Source of the DNA: an uncultured Lachnospiraceae bacterium
Lineage (GTDB): Bacteria > Bacillota > Clostridia > Lachnospirales > Lachnospiraceae
Assembly (NCBI GenBank): GCA_934364805.1
Contig: CAKRMH010000003.1
Span: 62,001 to 126,000, forward strand
Length of the DNA stretch: 64,000 nt
Reading direction: 5' to 3'
Shown here: positions 46,731 to 55,594 of the stretch, one piece after another
Layout: each line of letters opens with the position of its first letter
Position numbering within the stretch: the stretch's first letter is position 1
Translations under genes and position numbers: made by a program
The notes under the pieces: generated by a model
The model's input: only the letters and a program-made list of their open reading frames with translations
Database searches by the model: none
Told to the model about the DNA's origin: nothing

Positions 46731-46770
46731 GGGCATAGGAAAACAGTTTTCTGTTTTCCTATGCCCTTTT
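46731..46770 (+). terminator. pyrG terminator
   Basis: GGGCATAGGAAAACAG-TTTT-CTGTTTTCCTATGCCC, 16-bp perfect stem, then TTTT. Confidence 0.95.
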
Positions 46771-46788
46771 CTATACTCCGTGTTTATG

Positions 46789-46965
46789 CTACATCTGATG
46801 CCGCACCACCTGATACTCATCTCCCGATTTATAATATGGACAGCTTTTATAACTGCTCTGCACAAATCTTGCCATATCATCCTCATCCATATTTACCGAG
46901 CAGTAATAACATTCGTCCTCTTCATCGTACTCGTTATATGCACAGAAATCACAATTTGTCTGCAT
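46789..46965 (-). CDS. DUF6472-like small Cys-rich protein
   Basis: A 58-residue protein with a perfect AGGAGG site. It starts MQTNCDFCAYNEYDEEDECY and has two CxxC-type pairs (CDFC, CYYC) plus a later Cys, suggesting zinc binding, and many acidic residues. It matches a small family common in Lachnospiraceae whose function is unknown. It follows the DUF4250-like gene by 11 bp, so both are likely cotranscribed. Confidence 0.75.
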   Translation of the reverse strand: MQTNCDFCAYNEYDEEDECYYCSVNMDEDDMARFVQSSYKSCPYYKSGDEYQVVRHQM

Positions 46966-46976
46966 ATTCTTTCCTC

Positions 46977-47153
46977 CTAAACGAATTTATTTTGTGCCGG
47001 GTCATAGGTGTAGTTGATCGCCGCAAGCTTGTCTTTGATCTCATTCTCCCCGACCATATATGCTTTTGCGAATTCTCCCAGAGAAGGATAATGATCGCGA
47101 AGCTGGGTATTTACAAAACTGAGTAACATTACTGGATCTTTTGGTATATTCAT
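46977..47153 (-). CDS. DUF4250-like small protein
   Basis: A 58-residue protein preceded by AAGAGGAAAAAA. The N-terminus MNIPKDPVMLLSFVNTQLRD and the LxxINYTYD pattern near the end match the DUF4250 family of anaerobic Firmicutes, function unknown. It lies between the GH5 gene upstream and the DUF6472-like gene downstream. Confidence 0.78.
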   Translation of the reverse strand: MNIPKDPVMLLSFVNTQLRDHYPSLGEFAKAYMVGENEIKDKLAAINYTYDPAQNKFV

Positions 47154-47202
47154 ATTTTTTTCCTCTTTTCTGCTATTTTACTATCCAGGCAAAAACTGTC
47201 CG

Positions 47203-48738
47203 CTATTCCCACGTAACCGTAGTCTCAACTACCTTTGGAACCGCAGCCGATTCCACGATAAATCCTACATTATCAATGGATTTTCCGGAAGCAACTGCAT
47301 TGTTATAGTCCTCCGGAGTGATCGTGATCGTATCGTCTGAGATTGTGTATTTTCCACACCAGCTGTTCTGCAGGCTGACTTTCTGGTCAAACCGGATGGT
47401 AAGCGTCCATGAAGTGCTTGTTTTCTCTTTGGGATTCGTCAGCACCACTCCATACTGTGTGCAGGAAGCCGATCCGTTATCCCAGTTATTTACCTGCTCC
47501 ACCTTTGCATCCGAATTTTCATTTCCTGTTCCATCCGCATCGCTCTCCTCCGAATCTGAGGGCTCTGTTGTTTCCTGGGATTCCTTTGAATCCGTGTGTT
47601 CTGCATTCTGAGCGGATGCCCGTCTTCCAACAATACCTCCGATGTGTTCCTTCATCCACGTTCCGCTCTCCGACAGATCTTCATCCTTCCAGTCCGTCGT
47701 CTTTGTGCAGCCGCTGTCGATCAAAGCACTGGTTTCATCCTTATTGGATAAATTCCACTGAACACAGCTGATCTGATGATCATTCATCCAGTCCATCCAC
47801 CGGCCGGCCTCGTCAAGATCATTCGCCCCGTTTCCAGATGCATCACAAAGTCCAAATTCGCTGACAAAGATCGGAAGTCCTGCTTCGATCGCCTGATCGG
47901 CCCGGTTCCGCAGTTCCTCTTTATGCGTTCCTGCATAAAAATGTAATGCATACATGATATTGTCCTGATCCGTAATCGGATCTGCTGCCGCCTGATCTAC
48001 ATCCTGACACCATGCAGGAGTTCCCACAATGATGACCGCATCGGAATCATTCTCACGTATCACCGGAATGATCGTCTCCGCATAGCTTTTTACATCAGAC
48101 CACTGTGTTCCACCATTTGGCTCATTACAGATCTCATAAAGCACATTCTCATAGTCCTTGTACTTTTCTGATATCTTTGCAAAAAAATCCTTTGCACGGC
48201 CAATGTAGGTATTCGGATTGCCATCCTCGAGAATGTGCCAGTCAATAATCACATACATATCATTTGCAGCCGCAGCTTTTACTCCAATATCGATCAGATC
48301 CTCCATATACTGTCTGGAACCATCCTCCGAAACACAATATCCACCGGAGCCCGTTGTATAAAGCGCAAGGCGTATCACATTGATACCCCATTTCTGATGC
48401 ATATATGCAACCGCCTGTTCATTCACATATTCCGGATACCATGCAAGTCCATGTGTACTCACACCGCGAAGCTGCACCGGATTCCCGTCAGCATCCGTAA
48501 GCTTTGTCCCGTCCACCTGCAAAGGGCCGTAATATCCGCTGTCTGTCTGAACCCTCTCAGTTTCCTGCGTATTTTCTTCTGTCCCCAGCGTCTCTGTGTC
48601 CTCCGTATTGCGGTCCAGATATGCCTGTTTATCTCCGCTTTTCTCACCGACTCTCGAAAATTCTTCTCCCTGTAAGAAAAGAACTCCGGCAGACACCAGG
48701 ATCACCGCTAACACCACCCAAAAGAATTTATGCTTCAT
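47203..48738 (-). CDS. Membrane-anchored GH5 glycoside hydrolase with CBM2-like tail
   Basis: A 511-residue surface enzyme. An N-terminal membrane anchor (~5-23) is followed by a GH5 catalytic domain at ~65-360 of the cellulase-type subfamily (VQLRGVSTHGLAWYPEY, VIRLALYT). The acid/base Glu is in LYEICNEPNGG and the nucleophile Glu in PIFVSEFGLCD. An acidic Ser/Glu linker leads to a CBM2-like beta-sandwich at ~415-511 (VLTNPKEKTSTSWTLTIRFD). Likely substrate is beta-glucan or cellulose oligosaccharide, inferred from the family. The stop overlaps the ATG of no gene downstream; upstream it overlaps the YgjP-like gene by 4 nt. Confidence 0.9.
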   Translation of the reverse strand: MKHKFFWVVLAVILVSAGVLFLQGEEFSRVGEKSGDKQAYLDRNTEDTETLGTEENTQETERVQTDSGYYGPLQVDGTKLTDADGNPVQLRGVSTHGLAWYPEYVNEQAVAYMHQKWGINVIRLALYTTGSGGYCVSEDGSRQYMEDLIDIGVKAAAANDMYVIIDWHILEDGNPNTYIGRAKDFFAKISEKYKDYENVLYEICNEPNGGTQWSDVKSYAETIIPVIRENDSDAVIIVGTPAWCQDVDQAAADPITDQDNIMYALHFYAGTHKEELRNRADQAIEAGLPIFVSEFGLCDASGNGANDLDEAGRWMDWMNDHQISCVQWNLSNKDETSALIDSGCTKTTDWKDEDLSESGTWMKEHIGGIVGRRASAQNAEHTDSKESQETTEPSDSEESDADGTGNENSDAKVEQVNNWDNGSASCTQYGVVLTNPKEKTSTSWTLTIRFDQKVSLQNSWCGKYTISDDTITITPEDYNNAVASGKSIDNVGFIVESAAVPKVVETTVTWE

Positions 48739-49301
48739 ACTGAATACCCCTTTAATTTTTTCCTGCGAAGTTTTGCATCGGGCAGATAAGTTTCCATTGT
48801 CCTCCAGAATCGTTCATTGTGGCTTGGCTCAATCAGATGTGACAGTTCATGTACGACTACGTATTCCAGACATTCGTACGGAACGTGTGCAAGTGCAAGG
48901 TTAAATGTCATATGATGGGTTCTCACATTGCAGGAGCCCCATCTTGTCTTCATCTGGCGAATCTTAAAGCCCCCCGAGATCACGCCCATCTGTGGTGCCC
49001 ACAGGTTTAAGAGCTTCTGGATCTCTTCTTTCAGATACACCCATGCTTTCCATGCCTCTTCCTTTGTCATCTCCGGTTTTTCTCCGGATCTTTCCTGCCA
49101 GTGCCGTTTTGCATCCGCAATCCATTCTCTCCGTTCCCGGACAAAATGCACAATGTCCCGTTCTCGCATGGAAAACGGCGCACTTACCAGTACGGTATCC
49201 GATTCTCCTTTATACCGGAGATACATATTCTTAATATCTTTTTGGATCAGCTGTACCTGTAGTCCATCTACCTCCAAAAGCTGTGTCCGATTCTGTTTCA
49301 T
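48735..49301 (-). CDS. YgjP-like metallopeptidase (DUF45)
   Basis: A 188-residue zinc peptidase-like protein. The metal-binding motif is VVVHELSHLIEPSHNERFW, and RWGSCNVRTHHMTFNLALAH upstream of it is the family signature. GAGGGATTGCA precedes the ATG. Its final 4 nt overlap the start of the GH5 gene, so the two are coupled. The natural substrate of the family is not known. Confidence 0.9.
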   Translation of the reverse strand: MKQNRTQLLEVDGLQVQLIQKDIKNMYLRYKGESDTVLVSAPFSMRERDIVHFVRERREWIADAKRHWQERSGEKPEMTKEEAWKAWVYLKEEIQKLLNLWAPQMGVISGGFKIRQMKTRWGSCNVRTHHMTFNLALAHVPYECLEYVVVHELSHLIEPSHNERFWRTMETYLPDAKLRRKKLKGYSV

Positions 49302-49372
49302 TGCAATCCCTCAGCCTGTTTCCTATCTCTCCTTCCATTATACTAAGATTTCTTTCAATATTCCACCTGCAT

Positions 49373-50410
49373 TTATGAAGCATACACTTTTTTCTTTCTT
49401 TTTCCTTTCCTCCAGCTGATGATTGCGATAACCATGGAAATAATAAGCAGCAGATAAAAATTCTCTGCGCGGCTTACAAGCATGGAAGGAAGCAGCCAGC
49501 CTCCTGTAAATACCCCGGAAAATACTGCCTGATACATCAGTTCCGTAATTCCCTGTGCTCCCGGTATCGGCAGCATATCTACTGCAATATAAACACTGGC
49601 CTGTAATAAAATAACCGTCAGCGGAGCTGTCCCATGCAGTCCAAATCCCAGATAGATCATATAAGTCAGCACAAATAATGTACTGCGCTGTACAAAGGTC
49701 AGAAGCACCACGACACCAATCTTAAGTGGGTTATCCCTTAAAAAGTCCACTGCATTCTGATAACTCTGGATAAATCCTTCTATGCCGGCCATTCTGTGCG
49801 CATCCGCTTTCCAGATTCCAAGATGGACAAGAAGATGTTCCACTCCCTGCATCAGTCTGCGGATGACCCCTGGACAGATCATCACTGCCCAGATCAGAAG
49901 GACCAACAGCGTATTCAGTCCGATCCCAAGCAAAAAAAGATAGTAGTATTTTCCAAGATGTTCATGCAGTGGTGCACTCCAGCCAAGAAGTATGCCTGCT
50001 CCGACTAAAACAAGCACCAGTTTATAAATAAGCGCTACCGTCATCAGAACAACCGTGCTGTCCGATGCACGATTTCCATCTTTTTGCATATAATACAGCT
50101 GCATTGGCTGTCCGCCTGTGGCAGACGGTGTGATCCCGGAATAGAAAAAACCAATAAACGAATAACCAATACATTGAAGCAGACCACTTTTTCCATGTAA
50201 CCCATGAAGTAACAACCAGATCATAGTTCCTTCCAGGCTCACAAATGCGATTCCAAGCAAAAAAGCAGCCAGTCCGTACACCGGCTTCATCTGCATTAAT
50301 GCACCAAGGATCTGCATTGGATTCTGTTTATAAAAGATGGCGTACAGGGTAAGCCCCATGATTCCAAGAAAAAACAAAATCTCCAGCACCCGTTTTGCCT
50401 TAGTACTCAT
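49373..50410 (-). CDS. Lysylphosphatidylglycerol synthase-type flippase-like membrane protein (UPF0104)
   Basis: A 345-residue protein with about eight membrane helices and family motifs GYSFIGFFYSGITPSATGGQPMQ (given in part) and PIPGAQGITELMYQAVFSG. It corresponds to the transmembrane domain of MprF without the lysyl-transferase domain. Such proteins are often coupled to glycosyltransferases and may move glycolipids (inference). GGAG lies 9 nt before the ATG. It overlaps the upstream cysteine-protein gene by 11 nt. Confidence 0.88.
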   Translation of the reverse strand: MSTKAKRVLEILFFLGIMGLTLYAIFYKQNPMQILGALMQMKPVYGLAAFLLGIAFVSLEGTMIWLLLHGLHGKSGLLQCIGYSFIGFFYSGITPSATGGQPMQLYYMQKDGNRASDSTVVLMTVALIYKLVLVLVGAGILLGWSAPLHEHLGKYYYLFLLGIGLNTLLVLLIWAVMICPGVIRRLMQGVEHLLVHLGIWKADAHRMAGIEGFIQSYQNAVDFLRDNPLKIGVVVLLTFVQRSTLFVLTYMIYLGFGLHGTAPLTVILLQASVYIAVDMLPIPGAQGITELMYQAVFSGVFTGGWLLPSMLVSRAENFYLLLIISMVIAIISWRKGKRKKKVYAS

Positions 50411-51011
50411 ATCTTACAACTCCATTCTCCGCATAAGCAGTCTCCGTATCCCGTACCAGTTCACGTAATGCGCCTTCGAAAATGACCTCTTTATCCGGAT
50501 ATTCCATAAAATCCCTTGGTGTCACAAGTGAAAAATGCTTATCAAAATGCACCACACCTGCTGATGTCAGAAGTCTTGCAAGATAGGAGGAACAGGTATA
50601 ATGATTCTCCTGGTAAAATGGAATGTCACACAGTAAAAAAGGAAGTCCAAGCACCGTATAATGATACTGATAACGCTCTTTCATACACAGATCCAACATG
50701 GTTTTGATGTAATCCTTCTGTTCCTGTGTACATGCGATCCTGCAGACCATATAATCCGCATTCGGAAAAACACGAAGAATCCTGCTCTTTTCTTCTTTTT
50801 CAAATCCAGCAAGAATCGGGATCGCCGGATTACGCCGTCCAACGCTGTATGCTTCGTCCAGTCCTGCATCAAGCCCAAGTACAACATGCACATATTTCTG
50901 TTTGATCACATGACGGATGATGGATGCGAAAAGCCCTGGTGTGTCCACAAACCCCACATAAATGTATGTCTGTTTTTCTTGTTTACTGGAATTTATAGAT
51001 TCTGTTTGCAA
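50400..51011 (-). CDS. Permuted NlpC/P60-like protein (YiiX-type), TTG start
   Basis: A 203-residue protein with no strong family match. A conserved-looking His in KYVHVVLGLD precedes a Cys in HYTCSSYLARLLTSAG by ~100 residues. This is the order seen in circularly permuted NlpC/P60 proteins such as YiiX/YebB, so a cysteine hydrolase or acyltransferase fold is suggested (inference). TTG at 51011 has GGAGG 8 nt upstream and is preferred over the longer frame from 51026. It overlaps the GT2 gene by 29 nt and the flippase gene by 11 nt, so the three form a tight operon. Confidence 0.7.
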   Translation of the reverse strand: MQTESINSSKQEKQTYIYVGFVDTPGLFASIIRHVIKQKYVHVVLGLDAGLDEAYSVGRRNPAIPILAGFEKEEKSRILRVFPNADYMVCRIACTQEQKDYIKTMLDLCMKERYQYHYTVLGLPFLLCDIPFYQENHYTCSSYLARLLTSAGVVHFDKHFSLVTPRDFMEYPDKEVIFEGALRELVRDTETAYAENGVVRYEY

Positions 51012-52047
51012 GACGATATCCTCCAATCGTAAGTTTTCCTCCCACTTTTCCCGGGAGATACGTCAGCCCGCTGAGTGTACGATATTTAAGCTGGTAATAT
51101 AAGGCCGCATTCCGTTTCCTGATATCCTGCCATAACTGTTTCCGCTTCTGATATGCCTCCGGCGTATTGATGAGCAGCAGATGGATGGATGAAATTGCCA
51201 TCATGATTGAAATATTTCTTCTCATATAAACTGCAAGTTTTGGGTGCTTTTTCGCCACTTCATCCAGATTGGCACATTGTGATACCAGTCGGGTTACATA
51301 AATCTGCTGGTCGATCCGTTTCATCAGAACCTTTTCGTTTACAGACTGATCTTCTCGTCCAAGATAATAATGGTACAGATCCACATCCATATAATAGATA
51401 TGCTCGACCAGAGGTAAAGGCTGATAGGAAAACAGATTATCCACATAAAACGTATGCTCCGGCAGATGGATATCCGCTCTTCTCAAAACATCCGTGCGGA
51501 ATACAAGCGCATGCATGACAAGATACTGGGAAGGATGAAAATGTCCGATCGTATTCCATCCACAGAGCTGCCCGGCTGGAAATACATTGCGGTAAGCCAT
51601 CTGCTGTGTAACTCCTTCCTCCAGATGGTCATAAATATAATTGCAGACAAACAGATCCGGAATCGTTGCATAGGAATCCTTCTTTTTCATGTCTGTAAAT
51701 TTCTCGATACTGCCAAGCAGATGGGCATATGCCTCATCATCCAGCCAGTCATCGGAATCCACGACTTTAAAATATGTTCCTGTTGCAGCCGCAAGTCCTG
51801 CATTCACTCCCGATCCATGTCCTCCGTTTTCTTTATGGATCACCTTTACGATATTGTGATAGATCTGTGCATAATGATCCGCAATCTCCCCTGTCCGGTC
51901 TGTAGACCCGTCGTCCACAATGATCACCTCCACCTGATCTCCCCCTTCCACTAAAGAGTCCAGGCATCTGCACATATAATCTTCCGAATTCCAGCATGGA
52001 ACAACAATCGTCAGTAATTTTTCATTCATAGAATTCGTCTCATTCAT
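50983..52047 (-). CDS. Glycosyltransferase family 2
   Basis: A 354-residue GT-A glycosyltransferase. The N-terminal domain has LTIVVPCWNSEDYMCRCL, VIIVDDGSTDRTGEIAD and the metal-binding VVDSDDWLDDEA. The C-terminal ~150 residues are helical and lack membrane segments. GAGGAGG lies 12 nt before the ATG at 52047; starts at 52029 and 52068 are also possible. It heads the GT2/NlpC-like/flippase operon, which may build or export a surface glycan or glycolipid. Confidence 0.86.
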   Translation of the reverse strand: MNETNSMNEKLLTIVVPCWNSEDYMCRCLDSLVEGGDQVEVIIVDDGSTDRTGEIADHYAQIYHNIVKVIHKENGGHGSGVNAGLAAATGTYFKVVDSDDWLDDEAYAHLLGSIEKFTDMKKKDSYATIPDLFVCNYIYDHLEEGVTQQMAYRNVFPAGQLCGWNTIGHFHPSQYLVMHALVFRTDVLRRADIHLPEHTFYVDNLFSYQPLPLVEHIYYMDVDLYHYYLGREDQSVNEKVLMKRIDQQIYVTRLVSQCANLDEVAKKHPKLAVYMRRNISIMMAISSIHLLLINTPEAYQKRKQLWQDIRKRNAALYYQLKYRTLSGLTYLPGKVGGKLTIGGYRLANRIYKFQ

Positions 52048-52236
52048 GTATTTTCTCATCCTCCTCATTCGTCAATCTTTTTCTTATTCGCCTTTTTCCA
52101 TTATCTTAACAGACAAAAGTAAAGAAACTGTCACATTCTTCTTAACTTCACATTAATAAATAACGTGAAAACTCTTAATTTATCTTCAGAATTTTTAAAA
52201 ATGAAAAATCTGCTGCCCGGATCACACAAATTTTAC

Positions 52237-52266
52237 TTGACGAAACTGCATTTCCACTCCTATAAT
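52237..52266 (+). promoter_or_regulatory. Promoter of the glpA-like operon
   Basis: TTGACG (52237-52242), 18 bp, TATAAT (52261-52266). The leader is about 115 nt and contains a terminator hairpin. Confidence 0.8.
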
Positions 52267-52300
52267 AAAGATAAATAAAGAATGTATTACCAAGAGACAT

Positions 52301-52353
52301 GAGCAAGGTAAAGCAGACGGATTTCGATTCGTTTTGTTTTCCTTGCTCTTTTT
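52301..52353 (+). terminator. Leader terminator before the glpA-like operon, GlpP target candidate
   Basis: GAGCAAGG (52301-52308) pairs with CCTTGCTC (52341-52348), then TTTTT, between promoter and first gene. The loop contains AAGCAGAC (52311-52318), also present in the glpK leader hairpin. A terminator in a 5' leader means read-through must be regulated. The glpP antiterminator gene lies at the far end of this operon. Confidence 0.7.
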
Positions 52354-52388
52354 GCATTTCAGGAATCATAGAAAAGGAGAGATATGAT

Positions 52389-53864
52389 ATGTATGATGTA
52401 GCTATTATCGGTGCGGGCGTAATAGGAAGCGCAATTGCACGTGAATTATCCAGATATCAGATCCATGCATGTGTGATTGAACGGGAGGAAGATGTCTGCT
52501 GTGGCACCTCCAAAGCCAACAGCGCCATTATCCACGCTGGATTCGATGCAACCCCGGGTACATTAAAAGCCAGATTAAATGTCCGCGGAAACGAAATGAT
52601 GGACACCATCGCAAAGGAGCTGGATGTACCATTTATCCGAAATGGTTCCCTTGTCGTCTGTACAAAAGACCAGGACCGCTCCGGTCTTAACCAACTCATG
52701 GAAAAAGGAATTGCCAACCATGTCCCTGGACTCCGGATTCTTGAACGTGATGAGCTGATCCAGATGGAACCAAATCTTTCGGATGATGTCACCTGTGCAC
52801 TGTATGCACCAACCGGCGGAATCGTATGTCCTTTCCATCTGACCATGGCATTTGCGGAAAATGCATATGACAACGGCGTTTCTTTTTATCTGAACACCGA
52901 AGTAACGGGCATTACCCGTTCCGAAGACGGTTACTGCATCAAAGTAAACCGGAAAGAAGGTGTATGCTCTGGAACTCCACTTGATCCGGGCGCACATACG
53001 ATTGAGGCCAAAGCGGTGGTCAACGCTGCCGGTGTCTACAGTGATGTTATGAATAATATGGTAAGCGGTCAAAAGCTTTCCATCACCGCAAGAAAAGGCG
53101 AATACATGCTCCTCGATAAAAGTGCCGGTGCCCATGTAAGCCATACCGTATTCCAGCTGCCTGGCAAAATGGGAAAAGGTGTTCTCGTCACACCTACCGT
53201 ACACGGCAATCTTCTTGTCGGACCAACCGCAACAGATATTGACGATAAAGAAGGCGTCAATACAACAGCCGACGGTCTGGATTACCTTGGGAAAACCGCC
53301 GCACTCAGTGTAAAAGAGCTTCCGCTGCGTCAGGTGATCACTTCCTTTGCCGGACTTCGCGCACATGAAACGCAGAATGACTTTATCATCGGAGAACTTG
53401 CGGATGCACCAGGATTTTTCAACGCAGCAGGCATCGAATCCCCTGGGCTTTCCTCCGCTCCTGCGATTGGAGAAATGGTTGCCGGTATGATCGCTGAAAA
53501 ATACGCTCTGGAAGAGAATCCTGATTTTTGTGCAACACGAAAAGGCATCCTGCGTCCGGAAACCTTATCTCTTGAAGAACGCAATGCCCTGATCCAAAAA
53601 CAGCCTGCATACGGAAATATCATCTGCCGCTGTGAAATGATCACAGAGGGCGAGATTATAGACGCAATCCACCGTTCTCTCGGTGCCCGCTCCCTGGATG
53701 CCGTAAAACGCCGTACACGCGCCGGAATGGGACGCTGTCAGGCTGGTTTCTGTTCTCCACGAACCATGGAGATCCTGGAACGCGAAGTACCTATGAGTAT
53801 GTTTGAGATTACCAAAAACGGTGGTAAGTCCAAATTTGTTGTTGGACGAAACAAAGAAATTTAA
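52389..53864 (+). CDS. glpA: FAD-dependent glycerol-3-phosphate dehydrogenase-type oxidoreductase (GlpA-like)
   Basis: A 491-residue protein. The FAD-binding DVAIIGAGVIGSAIARELS opens the DAO/GlpA domain, which continues to ~400. A C-terminal BFD-type [2Fe-2S] domain follows (ICRCEMITEGEIIDAIHR, then RCQAGFC), giving four cysteines. In anaerobic Firmicutes this arrangement oxidises glycerol-3-phosphate to dihydroxyacetone phosphate with the two proteins encoded downstream. The start at 52389 has AAGGAG at 9 nt; the frame is open 30 codons upstream, across the leader terminator. Gene symbol by context and family. Confidence 0.88.
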   Translation: MYDVAIIGAGVIGSAIARELSRYQIHACVIEREEDVCCGTSKANSAIIHAGFDATPGTLKARLNVRGNEMMDTIAKELDVPFIRNGSLVVCTKDQDRSGLNQLMEKGIANHVPGLRILERDELIQMEPNLSDDVTCALYAPTGGIVCPFHLTMAFAENAYDNGVSFYLNTEVTGITRSEDGYCIKVNRKEGVCSGTPLDPGAHTIEAKAVVNAAGVYSDVMNNMVSGQKLSITARKGEYMLLDKSAGAHVSHTVFQLPGKMGKGVLVTPTVHGNLLVGPTATDIDDKEGVNTTADGLDYLGKTAALSVKELPLRQVITSFAGLRAHETQNDFIIGELADAPGFFNAAGIESPGLSSAPAIGEMVAGMIAEKYALEENPDFCATRKGILRPETLSLEERNALIQKQPAYGNIICRCEMITEGEIIDAIHRSLGARSLDAVKRRTRAGMGRCQAGFCSPRTMEILEREVPMSMFEITKNGGKSKFVVGRNKEI

Positions 53865-53877
53865 GGAGGGTACAACC

Positions 53878-55140
53878 ATGAAAGCATATGATTTAGTAAT
53901 CGTCGGCGGCGGTCCTGCTGGACTTGCTGCAGCCGTATCTGCAAGAGATCATGGAATTGAAAGTATTTTGATCATAGAACGGGACAAAGAACTTGGTGGA
54001 ATCTTAAACCAGTGCATCCACAACGGTTTTGGGCTTCACACCTTTAAAGAAGAACTCACTGGTCCGGAATACGCAGCACGTTTTGCCGATCAGGTCCGCG
54101 AACGCCAGATTGAGTACAAACTGAATACAATGGTCATGGATATCTCACAGGATAAAAAAGTAACAGCCATGAACCGCAAAGACGGTATGTTTGAAATACA
54201 GGCAAAAGCAATCATTCTTGCCATGGGCTGCCGTGAAAGAAGCCGCGGCGCATTAAACATTCCAGGATATCGTCCCGCCGGCATTTACTCTGCCGGAACC
54301 GCACAGCGCCTGGTCAATATGGAAGGCTATATGCCCGGAAAAGAAGTTGTCATTCTCGGCTCCGGTGACATTGGTCTTATCATGGCACGCCGCATGACCT
54401 TAGAAGGTGCCAAAGTCAAGGTTGTCGCTGAACTGATGCCATACTCCGGTGGTCTGAAGCGCAATATCGTACAATGTCTGAATGATTTTGATATTCCTCT
54501 GAAATTAAGCCATACCGTTGTCGACATTGAGGGAAAAGAACGTGTGGAAGCCGTAACCATCGCCGAAGTCGGACCTGACCGCAAACCGATCCCTGGAACC
54601 GAGATCCGTTACATCTGTGACACACTGCTCCTCTCCTGTGGACTTCTTCCGGAAAACGAATTAAGCCGTTCCGCTGGCGTCATGCTCAGTCCTGTCACTT
54701 CCGGTCCAATCGTAAATGACAGCCTTGAAACAAGTATCGATGGTGTATTTGCATGTGGAAATGTCCTTCATGTACACGATCTTGTCGATTATGTATCCCA
54801 GGAAGCCACCACTGCCGGGAAAAATGCAGCTTCCTATATCCAGCATGGAAAAACGAAAGATGCCAGGATCGTGGAGATCATCCCGGAAGGCGGTGTACGC
54901 TACACCGTACCAAAGTTTGTCCGTCCAACCGAGATGGAGGATAAACTGACCGTCCGTTTCCGTGTCGGAGCAGTCTACAAAAATTGTGCAATTGCAACCT
55001 ATTACGATGACACACTGATCAACAAACGGAAACGTCCTGTCATGGCTCCAGGTGAAATGGAGCAGGTCATTCTGGACAAATCCAAACTGGCTGAGTTCCC
55101 GGATCTTTCAAAGATCACGGTAAGAATCGAGGAGGCATAG
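53878..55140 (+). CDS. FAD/NAD-binding oxidoreductase, partner of GlpA-like protein
   Basis: A 420-residue pyridine nucleotide-disulfide oxidoreductase fold. It has FAD-binding DLVIVGGGPAGLAAAVSARD, a second dinucleotide site EVVILGSGDIGLIMARRM and the C-terminal FAD motif GVFACGNVLHVHDLVDYVS. CIHNGFGLHTF near residue 45 is typical of this subgroup. AAGGAGG precedes the ATG, 13 bp after the glpA-like stop. It probably passes electrons between the GlpA-like protein and NAD(H) or another carrier (inference). Confidence 0.88.
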   Translation: MKAYDLVIVGGGPAGLAAAVSARDHGIESILIIERDKELGGILNQCIHNGFGLHTFKEELTGPEYAARFADQVRERQIEYKLNTMVMDISQDKKVTAMNRKDGMFEIQAKAIILAMGCRERSRGALNIPGYRPAGIYSAGTAQRLVNMEGYMPGKEVVILGSGDIGLIMARRMTLEGAKVKVVAELMPYSGGLKRNIVQCLNDFDIPLKLSHTVVDIEGKERVEAVTIAEVGPDRKPIPGTEIRYICDTLLLSCGLLPENELSRSAGVMLSPVTSGPIVNDSLETSIDGVFACGNVLHVHDLVDYVSQEATTAGKNAASYIQHGKTKDARIVEIIPEGGVRYTVPKFVRPTEMEDKLTVRFRVGAVYKNCAIATYYDDTLINKRKRPVMAPGEMEQVILDKSKLAEFPDLSKITVRIEEA

Positions 55141-55142
55141 CT

Positions 55143-55514
55143 ATGAGTGAAATCAGAGATCTTACATGTATCGGCTGCCCTTTGGGATGCAGCATTCAGG
55201 TAACGTTAGAAAACAAGGAAGTGAAAGAAGTCCGGGGCAATACCTGCCCACGCGGTGATGCTTACGCAAGAAAGGAAGTTACCAATCCAACCCGTATCGT
55301 CACCTCGACCGTCCGGGTCAATGGTGGAAAAGCGATCATGGTCTCCTGTAAAACAGCAGAAGATATTCCAAAAAATAAAATTTTTGATGTGACTGCAGCG
55401 CTTAAGGATATTACCGTAAATGCCCCAGTCCATATCGGAGATGTCCTTGTCCCGGATGTTGTTCATACCGGTGTATCCATTATTGCGACAAAAAATGTGG
55501 AAAAAGCGGATTAA
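55143..55514 (+). CDS. DUF1667 domain-containing protein
   Basis: A 123-residue protein with an N-terminal CIGCPLGCSIQVTL motif and a later CPRGDAYARKEVTNPTRIVT, giving four cysteines that could hold an iron-sulfur cluster or zinc. DUF1667 proteins regularly follow GlpA-like and FAD/NAD oxidoreductase genes in Clostridia, and probably form the third subunit, like GlpC in role but not in sequence (inference). It starts 2 bp after the previous stop, with GAGGAGG in the end of that gene. Confidence 0.9.
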   Translation: MSEIRDLTCIGCPLGCSIQVTLENKEVKEVRGNTCPRGDAYARKEVTNPTRIVTSTVRVNGGKAIMVSCKTAEDIPKNKIFDVTAALKDITVNAPVHIGDVLVPDVVHTGVSIIATKNVEKAD

Positions 55515-55537
55515 ACCATATTCTTCCATATATTTAG

Positions 55538-55570
55538 AAAGTGCCGGAATCCTTTGATCCCGGCACTTTT
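55538..55570 (+). terminator. Terminator of the glpA-like operon
   Basis: AAAGTGCCGG and CCGGCACTTTT form a stem with T tract; A/T tracts on both sides mean it can also end the convergent glpP transcript. Confidence 0.9.
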
Positions 55571-55594
55571 CCTGTGTAACCTGTATTCTTTTCT

